From contig CAYFOM010000021.1 of NCBI GenBank assembly GCA_964344765.1, positions 1 to 64,000 on the forward strand: a stretch of DNA of 64,000 bases. The letters are read 5' to 3'. This document shows, piece after piece, positions 1-8,964 of this stretch (the first letter of the stretch is position 1; the number at the start of each line of letters is the position of its first letter). Source of the stretch: JACNIZ01 sp964344765. Lineage in GTDB: Bacteria; Planctomycetota; UBA1135. The notes beneath the pieces are model-generated. The model did no database searches. It had not been told where the DNA came from and saw only the letters and a program-made list of their open reading frames with translations. The position numbers were made by a program, and so were the translations under genes.

Positions 1-46
1 GGAAGGCATTTGATGAGTCTGCTGCTTTTTACAGAAAAGATGTTGC

Positions 47-75
47 TTGATCCAACCATGAAACTTTTGGATCAA
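47..75. repeat. 9-bp inverted repeat upstream of the cytochrome operon
   Basis: TTGATCCAA (47-55) and TTGGATCAA (67-75) are perfect inverted copies around an 11-nt centre. No T-run follows, so this is not a convincing intrinsic terminator. It could be an operator or the end of an upstream transcript. Positions 1-46 show nothing codable. Confidence 0.4.
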
Positions 76-88
76 CCCTAAACTGCGC

Positions 89-125
89 CTTGTCACGGTT
101 TTGTCAGGGGTTATGGGTTTGTAAT
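89..125 (+). promoter_or_regulatory. TTGTCA direct repeats with possible -10, OmpR/PhoB-type site
   Basis: CTTGTCA (89-95) and TTTGTCA (100-106) are 7-nt direct repeats separated by 4 nt, so their period is 11 bp. This is the geometry of a Pho box or another OmpR-family site. A -10-like TGTAAT lies at 120-125, about 40 nt before the cytochrome start. The match is by eye only, and the regulator is unknown. Confidence 0.3.
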
Positions 126-166
126 CCACCACACGCAAACCTTCCCTCCAGACGATTCAATCATTC

Positions 167-2692
167 ATGCGTCCGACCTCGAAGTCCCTGCTTCACTCCT
201 TTGCGTGGGGTAATGCGCTGGCCGGATCGGTTTTGGCATTAGCATTGATGGGAGGCTCGTCTGCTCAAGCGGCAGATAAGTTCTCCGGCGATCCAGTCAA
301 GCCTAAGTCCGATCAGCAAGCTGCAGTTCATGAGGCCACTGCCGTTGGCAGCAATCCTCATGCCCACCCCGAAACCGTCACTAAGGACCTTCCCCAGGTT
401 TCTCCCGAACTTGCAGCGGAAAAAGGCTGCATGAGTTGCCACGAAGGCATCGAGAGTATCCGCGAAGAAGGCTCCATCATGTTGATGACCATCAAAGCGT
501 TCGGCGGCCAATATGGCGACCCCGAAGGCTGCGTGGTTTGCCACGGTGGTAACCCCCAAGCCACCACTGCCGAAGAGGCACACAAAGGCACTCACCCGAA
601 CATGGCGGCGAATGGGCCGCAAACCTTTTTCCGCGATCCGGGTTCCATCGACATCGCCGACCAGACCTGCGGCCAATGCCACCCTGGCTACGCCTACCGT
701 CTGCAGCGCGCGTTGATGAACACCGAAGCCGGCAAGATTCAGGGCAACCTGCACACTTGGGGCATCGAAGAGGTTCAGGATTACAACGTGCCGTGGGGTA
801 ACTACGACGTCAAGGACACCGACGGCGTGATCCCGAGCATCGGTACTCAAGAGTACAAGGACTACATGGTCGCGATGATCGAGGCGCACCCGAAGCAGTT
901 CCCGACTGAATTGCAGATGGTGCCGCAGCCGAGCGTCGAAGAGATTGAAGCCGATCCGAAGCTGGCCGGCTTTACTTACCAGCGCCAGCAGTGTCAGCGC
1001 TGCCACGTCGGTGCGCGTGGTCGCGAAAAGCGTGGTGACTACCGCGGTATGGGCTGCTCGTCTTGCCACATTCTTTATGGCAACGAAGGTTTGTACGAGG
1101 GCGGCGACCCGACCATCGATAAGACCGAACCCGGTCACCTGCTGAAGCACACCATTCACGGTACGCGCGAAGCAGGCGGCGGTATTCCGGTCGAGACTTG
1201 CAACAGCTGCCACAACCGCGGCAAGCGCATTGGTGTGACCTATCAGGGCTTGATGGAGTTCCCGTACGGCTCGCCTTACGACGCCAAGGGCAACAAGCAG
1301 CCGAAGCTGCACACCAAGAACTACTTGTTCATCTCGGACGACCTGCACCACCAGATCACCAGCCGCCCGGGCAACCCGGAAGGCGGCATGTTGTGCCAAG
1401 ACTGCCACACCACCATCGATATGCATGGTGACGGCAACATCTTCGGTACCACGCTGGCGCAGGTGGAAATCGAATGCCAAGACTGCCACGGCACCCCGGA
1501 GAAGTATCCGTGGGAACTGCCGCTTGGCTACTCCGAGGAATTCGGACGTGATTTGGGTGACGTCGGCCGTGGTTTGGCCGAAATGGCGCTACCCGAAACC
1601 ATGAGCTTCGCCACCGCGTATGACAAGCGTGATGGTTTTTTGAAGACGGCTCGTGGTAACCCCTTCGGCAACGTCGTGCGCGACGGCAACAAGGTCATCA
1701 TGCACTCAGCAACCGGTAACGACTTCGAAGTCCCGGTCCTTGCGGAGCTGAGTCGCACCGATGGTTGGAAGAGCCCCGACGCGAAGGTTGCGATGGAATC
1801 GGTAGAGAAGCACGGCGACGACCTGGAGTGCTACGCATGCCACGCTTCGTGGGTGCCGCAGTGCTACGGCTGTCACGTGCAGGTCAACTACGGTAAGGAC
1901 GGTAACGGCAACCCGTACCAGGACGTCGACTGGGTGGCTTCGGCCAACAGCCGTACCCCAGACGGTGAAACTGCGGAATCTCCGTTGGGCACTCCGGGCA
2001 TCAAGAGCCCCGGCAAGGTGTTCGAAACTCGTTCTTACCTGCGTTGGGAAGAGCCGGTTTTGGGAATCAACGGTGAAGGTCGTGTCACTCCTTTGATGCC
2101 GGGTTGCCAGGTGGTGTTCACCGTCATCGGTCGCGACGGCAAGACGGTTGCTCTGAACCAGTCGTCGTACTCCGAAGACGAAGCTCGTGCATTGGGTCAG
2201 AAGCGCGTGCCGATGGGCATGGACATGGCTCCGGTGCAGCCGCACTCGGCGCAGCGCAAGGCGCGCACCTGCGAGAGCTGCCACAACAACCCGAAAGCAC
2301 AGGGTTACGGCATCTCTGGTGGTGTGTTCCAGACTCGCTACACCGAGGACATCATTGAAGACTTGATGGATCAGCGGACCGGCAAGCCGATTCCGAAGAA
2401 CTACCAAGTTCAGATTCAGAAGATCCCTGGTATGGACTTCGATTGGTCAACCATCGTCAACGCCGACGGTGACCAGGTCCAAACCGTGGGTACTCACTGG
2501 CCGGCATCGCGCTCGCTCACTAAGGAGCAGCGTGACGGCATGAATCGAACGGGCTTGTGCATGGGCTGTCACCAGCACATGACGGATGTGGAACTGTGGT
2601 CGAAGGTCGCTACCGAAGGCAGCCTGACCGACGCCGAGCACACCGAGCTCATGAACAAGGTCTTCCAGGCTTACGCCGAATCTAAGAAGTAA
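167..2692 (+). CDS. Exported dodecaheme c-type cytochrome
   Basis: An 841-residue protein with a Sec-type signal peptide that ends near the SSAQA/ADKF junction at residues 33-37. Twelve CXXCH heme c motifs are visible, starting near residues 88, 122, 168, 276, 296, 345, 410, 437, 555, 566, 702 and 798. It should therefore be a periplasmic or outer-membrane-associated multiheme electron carrier or reductase. The N-terminal half carries eight motifs. A motif-free stretch separates them from a close pair (C-Y-A-C-H and C-Y-G-C-H) and two C-terminal hemes. It is the first gene of a four-gene set with a TPR protein, a lipoprotein and a porin, which suggests electron transfer at or across the outer membrane. 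Catalytic activity cannot be assigned: there is no recognisable nitrite, hydroxylamine or tetrathionate reductase signature beyond the hemes. The heme count is seen directly; the role is inferred. Confidence 0.9.
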   Translation: MRPTSKSLLHSFAWGNALAGSVLALALMGGSSAQAADKFSGDPVKPKSDQQAAVHEATAVGSNPHAHPETVTKDLPQVSPELAAEKGCMSCHEGIESIREEGSIMLMTIKAFGGQYGDPEGCVVCHGGNPQATTAEEAHKGTHPNMAANGPQTFFRDPGSIDIADQTCGQCHPGYAYRLQRALMNTEAGKIQGNLHTWGIEEVQDYNVPWGNYDVKDTDGVIPSIGTQEYKDYMVAMIEAHPKQFPTELQMVPQPSVEEIEADPKLAGFTYQRQQCQRCHVGARGREKRGDYRGMGCSSCHILYGNEGLYEGGDPTIDKTEPGHLLKHTIHGTREAGGGIPVETCNSCHNRGKRIGVTYQGLMEFPYGSPYDAKGNKQPKLHTKNYLFISDDLHHQITSRPGNPEGGMLCQDCHTTIDMHGDGNIFGTTLAQVEIECQDCHGTPEKYPWELPLGYSEEFGRDLGDVGRGLAEMALPETMSFATAYDKRDGFLKTARGNPFGNVVRDGNKVIMHSATGNDFEVPVLAELSRTDGWKSPDAKVAMESVEKHGDDLECYACHASWVPQCYGCHVQVNYGKDGNGNPYQDVDWVASANSRTPDGETAESPLGTPGIKSPGKVFETRSYLRWEEPVLGINGEGRVTPLMPGCQVVFTVIGRDGKTVALNQSSYSEDEARALGQKRVPMGMDMAPVQPHSAQRKARTCESCHNNPKAQGYGISGGVFQTRYTEDIIEDLMDQRTGKPIPKNYQVQIQKIPGMDFDWSTIVNADGDQVQTVGTHWPASRSLTKEQRDGMNRTGLCMGCHQHMTDVELWSKVATEGSLTDAEHTELMNKVFQAYAESKK

Positions 2693-2703
2693 TTCAACCG
2701 AAA

Positions 2704-2727
2704 GGGTCGGGGCTTCGGCCCCGGCCC
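2704..2727 (+). other. Intercistronic UUCG hairpin
   Basis: A 10-bp GC-rich stem (one G-U pair) closed by a TTCG tetraloop lies between the cytochrome stop and the TPR start. No T-run follows. It more likely stabilises the 3' end of the cytochrome mRNA or dampens downstream expression than terminates transcription. Confidence 0.6.
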
Positions 2728-2736
2728 AACGCCACC

Positions 2737-3510
2737 ATGTCCACACCCGCCAAATTACTCCTTGCCATCGGCCTTCCGGCAGCTGTGCTGCTTTGGATTG
2801 CCAATCGTCCGGGCGTGAGCGCTCACGATGAAGTCGTCGAGGCGGACGTACCAGTGACCGAGACTGCGCATAAGCCGCACGCCGATATGGATGGCGGCAG
2901 TGCCGACCCGCACAAGTCGCTTTCGCCCGAGATCCTGTACGACATCGCTCTGCGTCATGCCAACGAAGGCAAGTTTGATGCGGCGATCAATCACTTAAAC
3001 GACGCGATTGCGCAGGAACCGGGTAATCCGATTCTGTACGCAGCAAGGTCGCAGTCCTACTTGGGGCTGGATGATCGCAGCTCCGCACTGCGCGACGTCG
3101 AACGCGCCGTGACTCTCGCCGAGGAAAGCGATGAGACCGATGTCTTAGTCGGCATGCTTGCGAACCGTTCTCAAATTTACCGCCAGTTTAATCGCGAGGT
3201 TGAGGCGCTGGCCGATTTGGATCGCGCGCTGGAGCTGGACAAAAACTACGTGCCGGCGCTTTTTAACCGCAGCCACATCTACCTCAATCAAAACATGACC
3301 AACGAGGCGGTTGCCGATCTGACGCGCGCGATTTTGCTGCAGCCGGAAATGGCCACTCCTTACTTCAACCGCGCGATGGCATACGAAACGCTCGGCGATA
3401 TGGAGAAGGCGCGCGCCGACATGATTCAGTTTTTGGAACTGACGCGCAGTGGAGATCATCAGGATCTAGCGCACGAAATTCTCAAAGGCTGGAAGGAGGG
3501 CGAAAAGTGA
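2737..3510 (+). CDS. Membrane-anchored TPR protein
   Basis: A 257-residue protein with an N-terminal hydrophobic anchor or uncleaved signal (residues 5-22, K-L-L-L-A-I-G-L-P-A-A-V-L-L-W). A short linker is followed by about five tetratricopeptide-like helical pairs covering residues 65-245; repeats such as EGKFDAAINHLNDAI and EALADLDRALELDKNYVPAL are clear. TPR proteins act as scaffolds, so this one probably organises or assembles the adjacent cytochrome and porin at the envelope. It sits 44 nt after the cytochrome and overlaps the next gene by 4 nt (GTGA), so translation is likely coupled. No catalytic motif is seen. Confidence 0.8.
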   Translation: MSTPAKLLLAIGLPAAVLLWIANRPGVSAHDEVVEADVPVTETAHKPHADMDGGSADPHKSLSPEILYDIALRHANEGKFDAAINHLNDAIAQEPGNPILYAARSQSYLGLDDRSSALRDVERAVTLAEESDETDVLVGMLANRSQIYRQFNREVEALADLDRALELDKNYVPALFNRSHIYLNQNMTNEAVADLTRAILLQPEMATPYFNRAMAYETLGDMEKARADMIQFLELTRSGDHQDLAHEILKGWKEGEK

Positions 3511-4190
3511 AATATTTGCTGCCCTTGCTACTGTTGATTCCGGCGTGCGGTGAAGAAGCAGTCGTCGATGCATCGGAAACTTCGGCAGCACCGTCTAAGC
3601 AGTCGATGACCGCCGAAGAGATGGTCGAAGCCGCCAAAGTCGGCGAATTTGCCTATGACGAATTCATGGAATTGCTCGAAACCTGCGGCTTGCAGTTCGA
3701 GCTTCCGGCAGGTTTCTTATTCAAGCCGGGTGTTCAAAACCAAAAGCTGAATTATGAAGGAAAACTAGTTGCCGCAGATGGCAACTTGGAAGTGCGTTAC
3801 GCGATCCGGCCCATCATTGGAATGGAGTTGGAATACCGTGACCCACATTCCTCGGCTCCCGAGCCGAACCACATCTACCCACTGTTGGAGCAATCCGTCG
3901 TCGACGGAATCTCCGACGGCAAACACGATTCGAAAGAAGAGTTCGGTGAAGACGCCCTGGCGGAATACAACGCCGATTGGGGCGCCGCTCACCGCCTCAC
4001 TCCCAATTCGGATTTTGCTCCCCATCACCAGGAACTGCTGCTGATCTGCCTGCACGGCAACAACCGCGCCGACGTTTACCTCATGTTCCTGTTCCAAGAC
4101 GGTAATTCGGCTTCCTCCGCACTCAAGAGTGCATTACACGCCTTGAAATTTAAGCCGGTTACTTCTGTCACCCCTGACGAAAACCAATGA
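3507..4190 (+). CDS. Predicted lipoprotein of the cytochrome-porin operon
   Basis: A 227-residue protein starting at a GTG that overlaps the previous stop codon. Residues 1-15 form a lipoprotein signal with lipobox I-P-A-C-G, so Cys14 should be acylated. The mature part is acidic near its start and has no family I recognise. A hydrophobic stretch near residue 190 (LLLICLHGNNRADVYLMFLF) looks like buried beta-strands rather than a membrane helix. It overlaps the porin gene by 4 nt (ATGA). Its place between cytochrome and porin suggests a partner of an outer-membrane complex. Function unknown. Confidence 0.75.
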   Translation: MKYLLPLLLLIPACGEEAVVDASETSAAPSKQSMTAEEMVEAAKVGEFAYDEFMELLETCGLQFELPAGFLFKPGVQNQKLNYEGKLVAADGNLEVRYAIRPIIGMELEYRDPHSSAPEPNHIYPLLEQSVVDGISDGKHDSKEEFGEDALAEYNADWGAAHRLTPNSDFAPHHQELLLICLHGNNRADVYLMFLFQDGNSASSALKSALHALKFKPVTSVTPDENQ

Positions 4191-5281
4191 TTCCTCAATC
4201 ACTCTCCCGCGGCGGCCTGCTGGCTCTTGGAGTCTTTGCCGCCAGTTCGTTGATCGGCACCGGCGCCGCCGCCCAGGAAGGCGATGGCCCGTGGAAATTC
4301 TCGGGCGACGCCCGCTTCCGCGCTGAATTTAACGATACAAACGGAACTTCCGATCGCCATCGCCAGCGCATGCGCTTCCGCTTTGGTGGTACTTACACCT
4401 ACAACGACGAGTTCACTATTGGCGCGCGCGCAACCACCGGTAGCGGCGGCGACGCTCGTAACCCGCACGTGGACCTCGGTGGCGGCCTGACCAAGATGGA
4501 GTTGAACCTGGACCGTTTGTTCGTCCAGTACACCCCGGAATGGTTCGGTGGCGCCTTCGTCGCTGGTAAATTCGGCAACCCCGTCTACCGCAACCCGGTT
4601 TACGGTGAGTTGGTATGGGATGCCGACGTCCAGCCGGAAGGTCTGGCTGTGGTTTACGGCCTCGGCGACATGGGCCCGTTCTCCGACACCGGTTTCATTG
4701 GTGCACAGGTAGCCGTGCTTGAGCAAGGCGGCGGCGAAGACATCTGGGCAACCTTGTTGAACTGGCACGGTAAGGTCAAGCGCGGCGATGACTCCAGCTT
4801 CGATCTGGGCATCAGCTACTACCACTACGGTGACCTGACTCCGGATGGCGTCGGCGCTCTGTTGGGCATTGGCAACGCCGTTGCCGGTGGCGAATTTGTC
4901 TCCGACTTCGGCATCATGGATGCAGTGCTGGCTTACAACACCGGCAACTACACCGTGAGCACGGAAATCATCAAGAACTTGCGCGCCGGTGACGGCGTCG
5001 GCGATAGCGGCTTCACCTTCGGTGGTGCCATGAACACCGACAACGGCAAGTTCTACTACCAGTTCCAGTCGGTCGAGACGGACGCCGTGATGGCTTACGT
5101 GTCGCAGGATGACTTCCTCTACACCAACAACCATGATTCGCACATCATTGGTTGGAAGAAGCCGTTGATGGAGAAGCTCGGCATGCACGTCTGGCTGATG
5201 GCTTCCGAGTTGAACGATGACGGCGGCGCTGCCGACGACACCGTTTACCGCTTCCGCATTGACTTCAACTTCAAGTTCTAG
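4187..5281 (+). CDS. Putative outer-membrane porin
   Basis: A 364-residue protein with a signal peptide ending near A-A-A-Q (residue 30). It then shows alternating aromatic/polar beta-strand patterns throughout and ends in F-R-I-D-F-N-F-K-F, with the C-terminal Phe typical of BAM substrates. Segments such as FSGDARFRAEFN and FVAGKFGNPVY resemble the putative porin family (Pfam Porin_5-like) seen in Planctomycetes and Bacteroidetes. It is the last gene of the operon and is followed by an intrinsic terminator. With the exported dodecaheme cytochrome it could form a porin-cytochrome conduit, or it may simply admit a substrate for the cytochrome. The beta-barrel is a strong prediction; the cargo is unknown. 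Confidence 0.8.
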   Translation: MIPQSLSRGGLLALGVFAASSLIGTGAAAQEGDGPWKFSGDARFRAEFNDTNGTSDRHRQRMRFRFGGTYTYNDEFTIGARATTGSGGDARNPHVDLGGGLTKMELNLDRLFVQYTPEWFGGAFVAGKFGNPVYRNPVYGELVWDADVQPEGLAVVYGLGDMGPFSDTGFIGAQVAVLEQGGGEDIWATLLNWHGKVKRGDDSSFDLGISYYHYGDLTPDGVGALLGIGNAVAGGEFVSDFGIMDAVLAYNTGNYTVSTEIIKNLRAGDGVGDSGFTFGGAMNTDNGKFYYQFQSVETDAVMAYVSQDDFLYTNNHDSHIIGWKKPLMEKLGMHVWLMASELNDDGGAADDTVYRFRIDFNFKF

Positions 5282-5335
5282 TCGGAGATTACCGAAGATT
5301 AGAACAACCTGGCCTACCTCCTAGGGCCTCGCGAA

Positions 5336-5375
5336 GCAGTCCGATCTGATTTCAGGTCGGGCTGTTTCCTTTTTG
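5336..5375 (+). terminator. Rho-independent terminator of the cytochrome-porin operon
   Basis: A stem of about 12 bp with two or three G-U pairs (AGTCCGATCTG against CAGGTCGGGCT) has an ATTT loop and is followed by TTTCCTTTTT. It starts 55 nt after the porin stop. Confidence 0.8.
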
Positions 5376-5390
5376 GGTGGATTATGTGGG

Positions 5391-5467
5391 TGTGTTTGAG
5401 GGTAGGTTTTCGCGGCAAAGGGCACCGCGGCGGTGCCAAAAGCCGCGAAAACCTACCCTCAAACACA
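5391..5467. repeat. Perfect 26-bp inverted repeat with nested inner hairpin
   Basis: The left arm (5391-5416) is exactly complementary to the right arm (5442-5467). The 25-nt centre holds a second stem, GGCACCG (5421-5427) with CGGTGCC (5431-5437). An RNA across it would form a very stable cruciform-like hairpin on either strand. It lies in the roughly 290-nt gap between the porin terminator and a broken FG-GAP gene. No ORF, transposase or target-site duplication is seen. It may be a MITE-like or REP-like element, a strong bidirectional terminator, or a structured RNA. Confidence 0.75.
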
Positions 5468-5545
5468 TGGACACACATATCCGCAGCCCAAAAGGGGAAT
5501 AGGGAGGTTTGATGTTGGCGGACTTGGCTTTTCTTCGGTTGATTT

Positions 5546-5582
5546 GGGTGGGGGAATGGGGGCTGGATTGTTGGGGAATGGG
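5546..5582 (+). other. G-run cluster, possible G-quadruplex
   Basis: Five runs of three to five G (5546-5548, 5550-5554, 5558-5562, 5573-5576, 5580-5582) fall within 37 nt. This satisfies a relaxed quadruplex pattern on the plus strand. It lies about 90 nt before the likely start of the FG-GAP gene; any effect on expression is speculative. Confidence 0.3.
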
Positions 5583-5668
5583 AATTTTTGTAGGAGATGG
5601 CATAATGGGGGGCCGTGTAGTTGATATTGAATTTCAATTGCATTCCATCCTCTCCCTGGTTTGAATTC

Positions 5669-7268
5669 GTGAAGATTACTCCCCTGCTTTTTTGTGTCCC
5701 GTTTTTGCTTGCTCCGGCCTTGAATGCTCAGGTTGTGGGTGGCGGTTTTGAGAACAAATTTAGTCTTTTGGATCCTGGCGGCTCAGATTCGCGGTTCGGG
5801 GCTTCGGTGGCTAGCGTTGGTGACCTTGATGGAGATGGTGTGCCGGAATTCATTGTTGGGGCATACTTTCAAAGCACGCCTCTGGGGCAAAACGGTGTGG
5901 CCTATGTTTATTCTGGAGCAACTCAAACGGTGTTGCGCAGCCATGAAGCTGTTATCCATGCAGATTGGACTGGGTGGTCGGTCGCTGCGGTTGGGGATAT
6001 GGATTTGGATGGCGTGCCGGATTACGCCATTGGCCATCCTCAATACGATTGGCCTGTGTTTGGCCGCGTCACCGTGCATTCCGGTGCCACCGGAAATTTG
6101 ATTCAGGAATGGATTGGCACGGAGAGTTTGGGCTTTTTCGGTTCTTCGGTCGCCGGTGCTGGCGATTTGAATCAGGATGGGGTGCCTGACGTTTTGGTCG
6201 GGGCCATCTATGGCGGCGGAGGCAATGGTTCGGCCTTTGCTTACTCGGGTGCGGATGGAACGATCCTGCACCAATACCATGCGACCACTGGCAACTACTT
6301 GGGCCAAGCGGTTGCCAATGCCGGTGACGTCGACGGCGACGGTGTGGACGACATGCTCATCGGCGCTCCCAATACCAATGTTGGAGGCGCAGGTGCTGCA
6401 GGCGAAGCCTTTGTTTATTCCGGTGCGACCGGGGCATTGATTTACCAGTACCAGGGTGCGGATCAGCTCGATCATTTGGGCAGGGCGGTAGCCGGAGTGG
6501 GCGACCTCAACGGTGACGGCAATGACGACTTTGCTATTGGCATGCCTAGCCGTGAATTGGGCGGGGTTTCCAAAGCCGGTTCGGTTTTTGTGTATTCCGG
6601 TGTCGATGGATCGGAGCTCTATCGATTGGATGGCGAAGCTGCCGACAACCTTTTCGGCAGTGCGATTGCGGCGGTTGCCGACCTCGATCATGACGGTGTA
6701 CCTTTACTCAGGCGCAGACGGGACTTTCATGAACCGCTTCGACGCTCAAACCGCTAGTGCCAATTTTGGTTCATCCCTCAGTGCCTGGACGGACCACAAT
6801 GGCGACGGCTACGACGAATTCCTGGCCGGCGCACCCGAGTTCGGCGGCAGAACCGTCGTTGCCTGTGGAGTGGATTCCTTCCTCGACGTGAGTTCGCTCA
6901 CCGTTTCCGCCAGTAAGTCCGAGCTTCTGACCTTGGAGCTGGACTTCCCCGACGAAACAGCCGGCAACGACTACAAGGTTCTATTCTCGGCAACCGGCCG
7001 CGGCCCGTTCCACTTCGGCGTCGACATCCCGCTCACCATCGACGACGTCACCGTCGGTAGCTACTTCAACGACTATCCATTCCCGTACATGACCGGCGGG
7101 CACGGTGTGCTCAATTCGCAAGGCGAAGGTGTCGCTGTGGTTGGTTTCCCGAATGGGTCGATGGCCGCGTATGTGGGCTTGCGTTTATACATCGCGGCCA
7201 TCACCAATGAGTTTGGCCAAGCACCGAACTACAGCTCGGCTGCAATTCAAATTCGGATTACGCAGTAG
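5669..7268 (+). pseudogene. FG-GAP repeat secreted protein, disrupted by an internal deletion
   Basis: Reads as a secreted beta-propeller protein with FG-GAP/VCBS-type repeats (motifs like GDLDGDGVPEFIVGA followed by VYSG). The likely start is GTG 5669, giving MKITPLLF and a signal peptide ending at LNAQ; the reading frame also extends up to a TTG at 5621. The first frame is good through A-V-A-D-L-D-H-D-G-V near 6700, then breaks. The repeat resumes in another frame at V-Y-L-Y-S-G-A-D-G and continues through a C-terminal domain to 7268. Comparison with earlier repeats indicates about 18 residues are missing (a loss of 3n+2 bases). Either the gene has decayed or the assembly dropped part of a repeat. 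FG-GAP proteins usually bind ligands or calcium outside the cell. Confidence 0.75.
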
Positions 7269-7304
7269 CTGGATTGATCCGAAATTGGTTGCGATCGCTC
7301 ATGT

Positions 7305-8936
7305 TTAGTAGAAGTTGATCGCCCATGCATTGCTGTCGTAAAGGGAGCCAAATAGATCTTTGGCTCCCACTTCGAAGTACAGCGTCTTGCCGGCAAGGTT
7401 GGATGGGACAGAGCTTGAAACAAAGTTGGCCTGGCCGTTCGGCGAATGAATTCCGTACTTCAGCAGTGTGAATGGTGCACCAATATCGAATTCATGGCCC
7501 CAGGCCACGACCGAATTTAGGTTAAGCGAATAAGCTAGGCGATAAATGGATCCACCGCGAGTGGACTGCCATTCAAGAGTGAAGCTGGACCCTACAGGGA
7601 CATCCGTCGGGCCGGACAAGTAGATTGAGTTTGCACCGTTGCCATCCCAGCGATCGTGAACGAAATTATCGGAATTGGAATTGGTGTCGTTTTCCACGAG
7701 GTTGGATCCGGTGGACAGAAAAGCAACAAGGCGGCCGTCGGCGGAAATGGATGGGTAATCGCTGTATTTATTGCCTTCAATCCCCGTTGAGCTAACGCTA
7801 ACTCGCTCCACCACACCAGTCTCGCGGTCTTTCACGAAGATGTCCGGATATCTCCATTCGGTATCACCAGGCACGAGTTCCATGGAGTAAGAACTTAAGG
7901 CAACATGGCGACCGTCTTCCGACAAAGAGGAATAGGCACAAGAGCCGCCGGGTTGATAGCCACTGGAGCTTTCATTCGCCCGTTCGGTAATGTTGGTTTG
8001 GCGGTCATGAATAAATATGTCGGAGCCGGAATTGTTGTCTGGAACCACGAATTCGCTGGAATGGGAGGTGAATGAAACAAAACGTCCGTCTGCTGAGATG
8101 GCGGGATATTCGCTGGTGCGGCTCCCTTCTTCACCAGTGGAGCTAATGCTTACACGACCCGTTTGTCCGGTTTCGCAGTCATAGACAAAAATGTCTGTTC
8201 TACTGTTGGTGTCGCCGGACACTAGATTGGTTGCGGAGGACTTAAAGGCTACAAATAGCCCATTGCCTGAAATCGTTGGTTCGGAGCTTGAGCTATCTCC
8301 AATTACTCCGGAAGTCGAAACGCTTGCGCAAATGGTTGCCCCAGTTTGGCGGTCGCGGACAAAAACATCGCGCACGCCATTGGTGTCGCCACTAATGAGG
8401 TTGTCGGCGTAAGACTCGAAACTAACAAAACGCCCATCGTCTGAGATTGACGCCGTGTAGCTGCCGTCATTGCCTTGAACGCCGGCGGAGCTGACGCTGG
8501 CGATAGTGGTCGTGCCAAGTTGACGATCGTGAACGAAGACGTCTGTTACGCCATTGGAATCACTGCTAATGATTCCAGGATCTGCGGACGCGAATGCCAC
8601 AAATCGTCCATCACCTGAAATGGATGGAGCGCTGCATGCGAAAGTTGTTTGGTCGCCGTCGTGGCGAAAGTTAATCCTAGTGGTCACGCCCGCCTCACGG
8701 TCATGAACAAAGACATCCATCAGGTTATTGGTGTCGTTGCTCACCAAGTTCGATGACTCCGATGCAAAAGCAACAAAGCGTCCATCGGCCGAAAGTGACG
8801 GAGCATCGACTCCAAAGTTTGCCTGCTCTCCAAGAGAATTAATGCTTACCCGGGAAGTGGATTGGCCGGGGCTGGAGCTTGTAGCAAAGAGTAGCGCAAA
8901 TAGCGTGGCACAAATTTGAGGGTGGGGGAATTTCAT
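7305..8936 (-). CDS. Secreted PD40/TolB-type beta-propeller protein
   Basis: A 543-residue protein when started at ATG 8936 (MKFPHPQICATLFALLF, signal peptide ending around SSPGQ). The longer frame to 8984 adds 16 residues without a better context. It has about seven repeats of the PD40 type, with the blade motif SADGRFVAFASxxxNLVxxDTN followed by D-V-F-V-H-D-R. This predicts a seven-bladed propeller outside the cytoplasm. The last 110 residues form a separate beta-rich domain shared with the protein at 26280-27893. It is convergent with the broken FG-GAP gene. No enzymatic residues are evident; a binding or scaffold role is likely. Confidence 0.8.
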   Translation of the reverse strand: MKFPHPQICATLFALLFATSSSPGQSTSRVSINSLGEQANFGVDAPSLSADGRFVAFASESSNLVSNDTNNLMDVFVHDREAGVTTRINFRHDGDQTTFACSAPSISGDGRFVAFASADPGIISSDSNGVTDVFVHDRQLGTTTIASVSSAGVQGNDGSYTASISDDGRFVSFESYADNLISGDTNGVRDVFVRDRQTGATICASVSTSGVIGDSSSSEPTISGNGLFVAFKSSATNLVSGDTNSRTDIFVYDCETGQTGRVSISSTGEEGSRTSEYPAISADGRFVSFTSHSSEFVVPDNNSGSDIFIHDRQTNITERANESSSGYQPGGSCAYSSLSEDGRHVALSSYSMELVPGDTEWRYPDIFVKDRETGVVERVSVSSTGIEGNKYSDYPSISADGRLVAFLSTGSNLVENDTNSNSDNFVHDRWDGNGANSIYLSGPTDVPVGSSFTLEWQSTRGGSIYRLAYSLNLNSVVAWGHEFDIGAPFTLLKYGIHSPNGQANFVSSSVPSNLAGKTLYFEVGAKDLFGSLYDSNAWAINFY

Positions 8937-8964
8937 GATTGGTTTGAGGGTGTAAATAGATAAA

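Noticed and set aside
239..1489. Minus-strand frame of 416 codons inside the cytochrome gene
   Set aside because: It is antisense to the heme-binding region and lacks domain features; codon bias of the real gene explains it.
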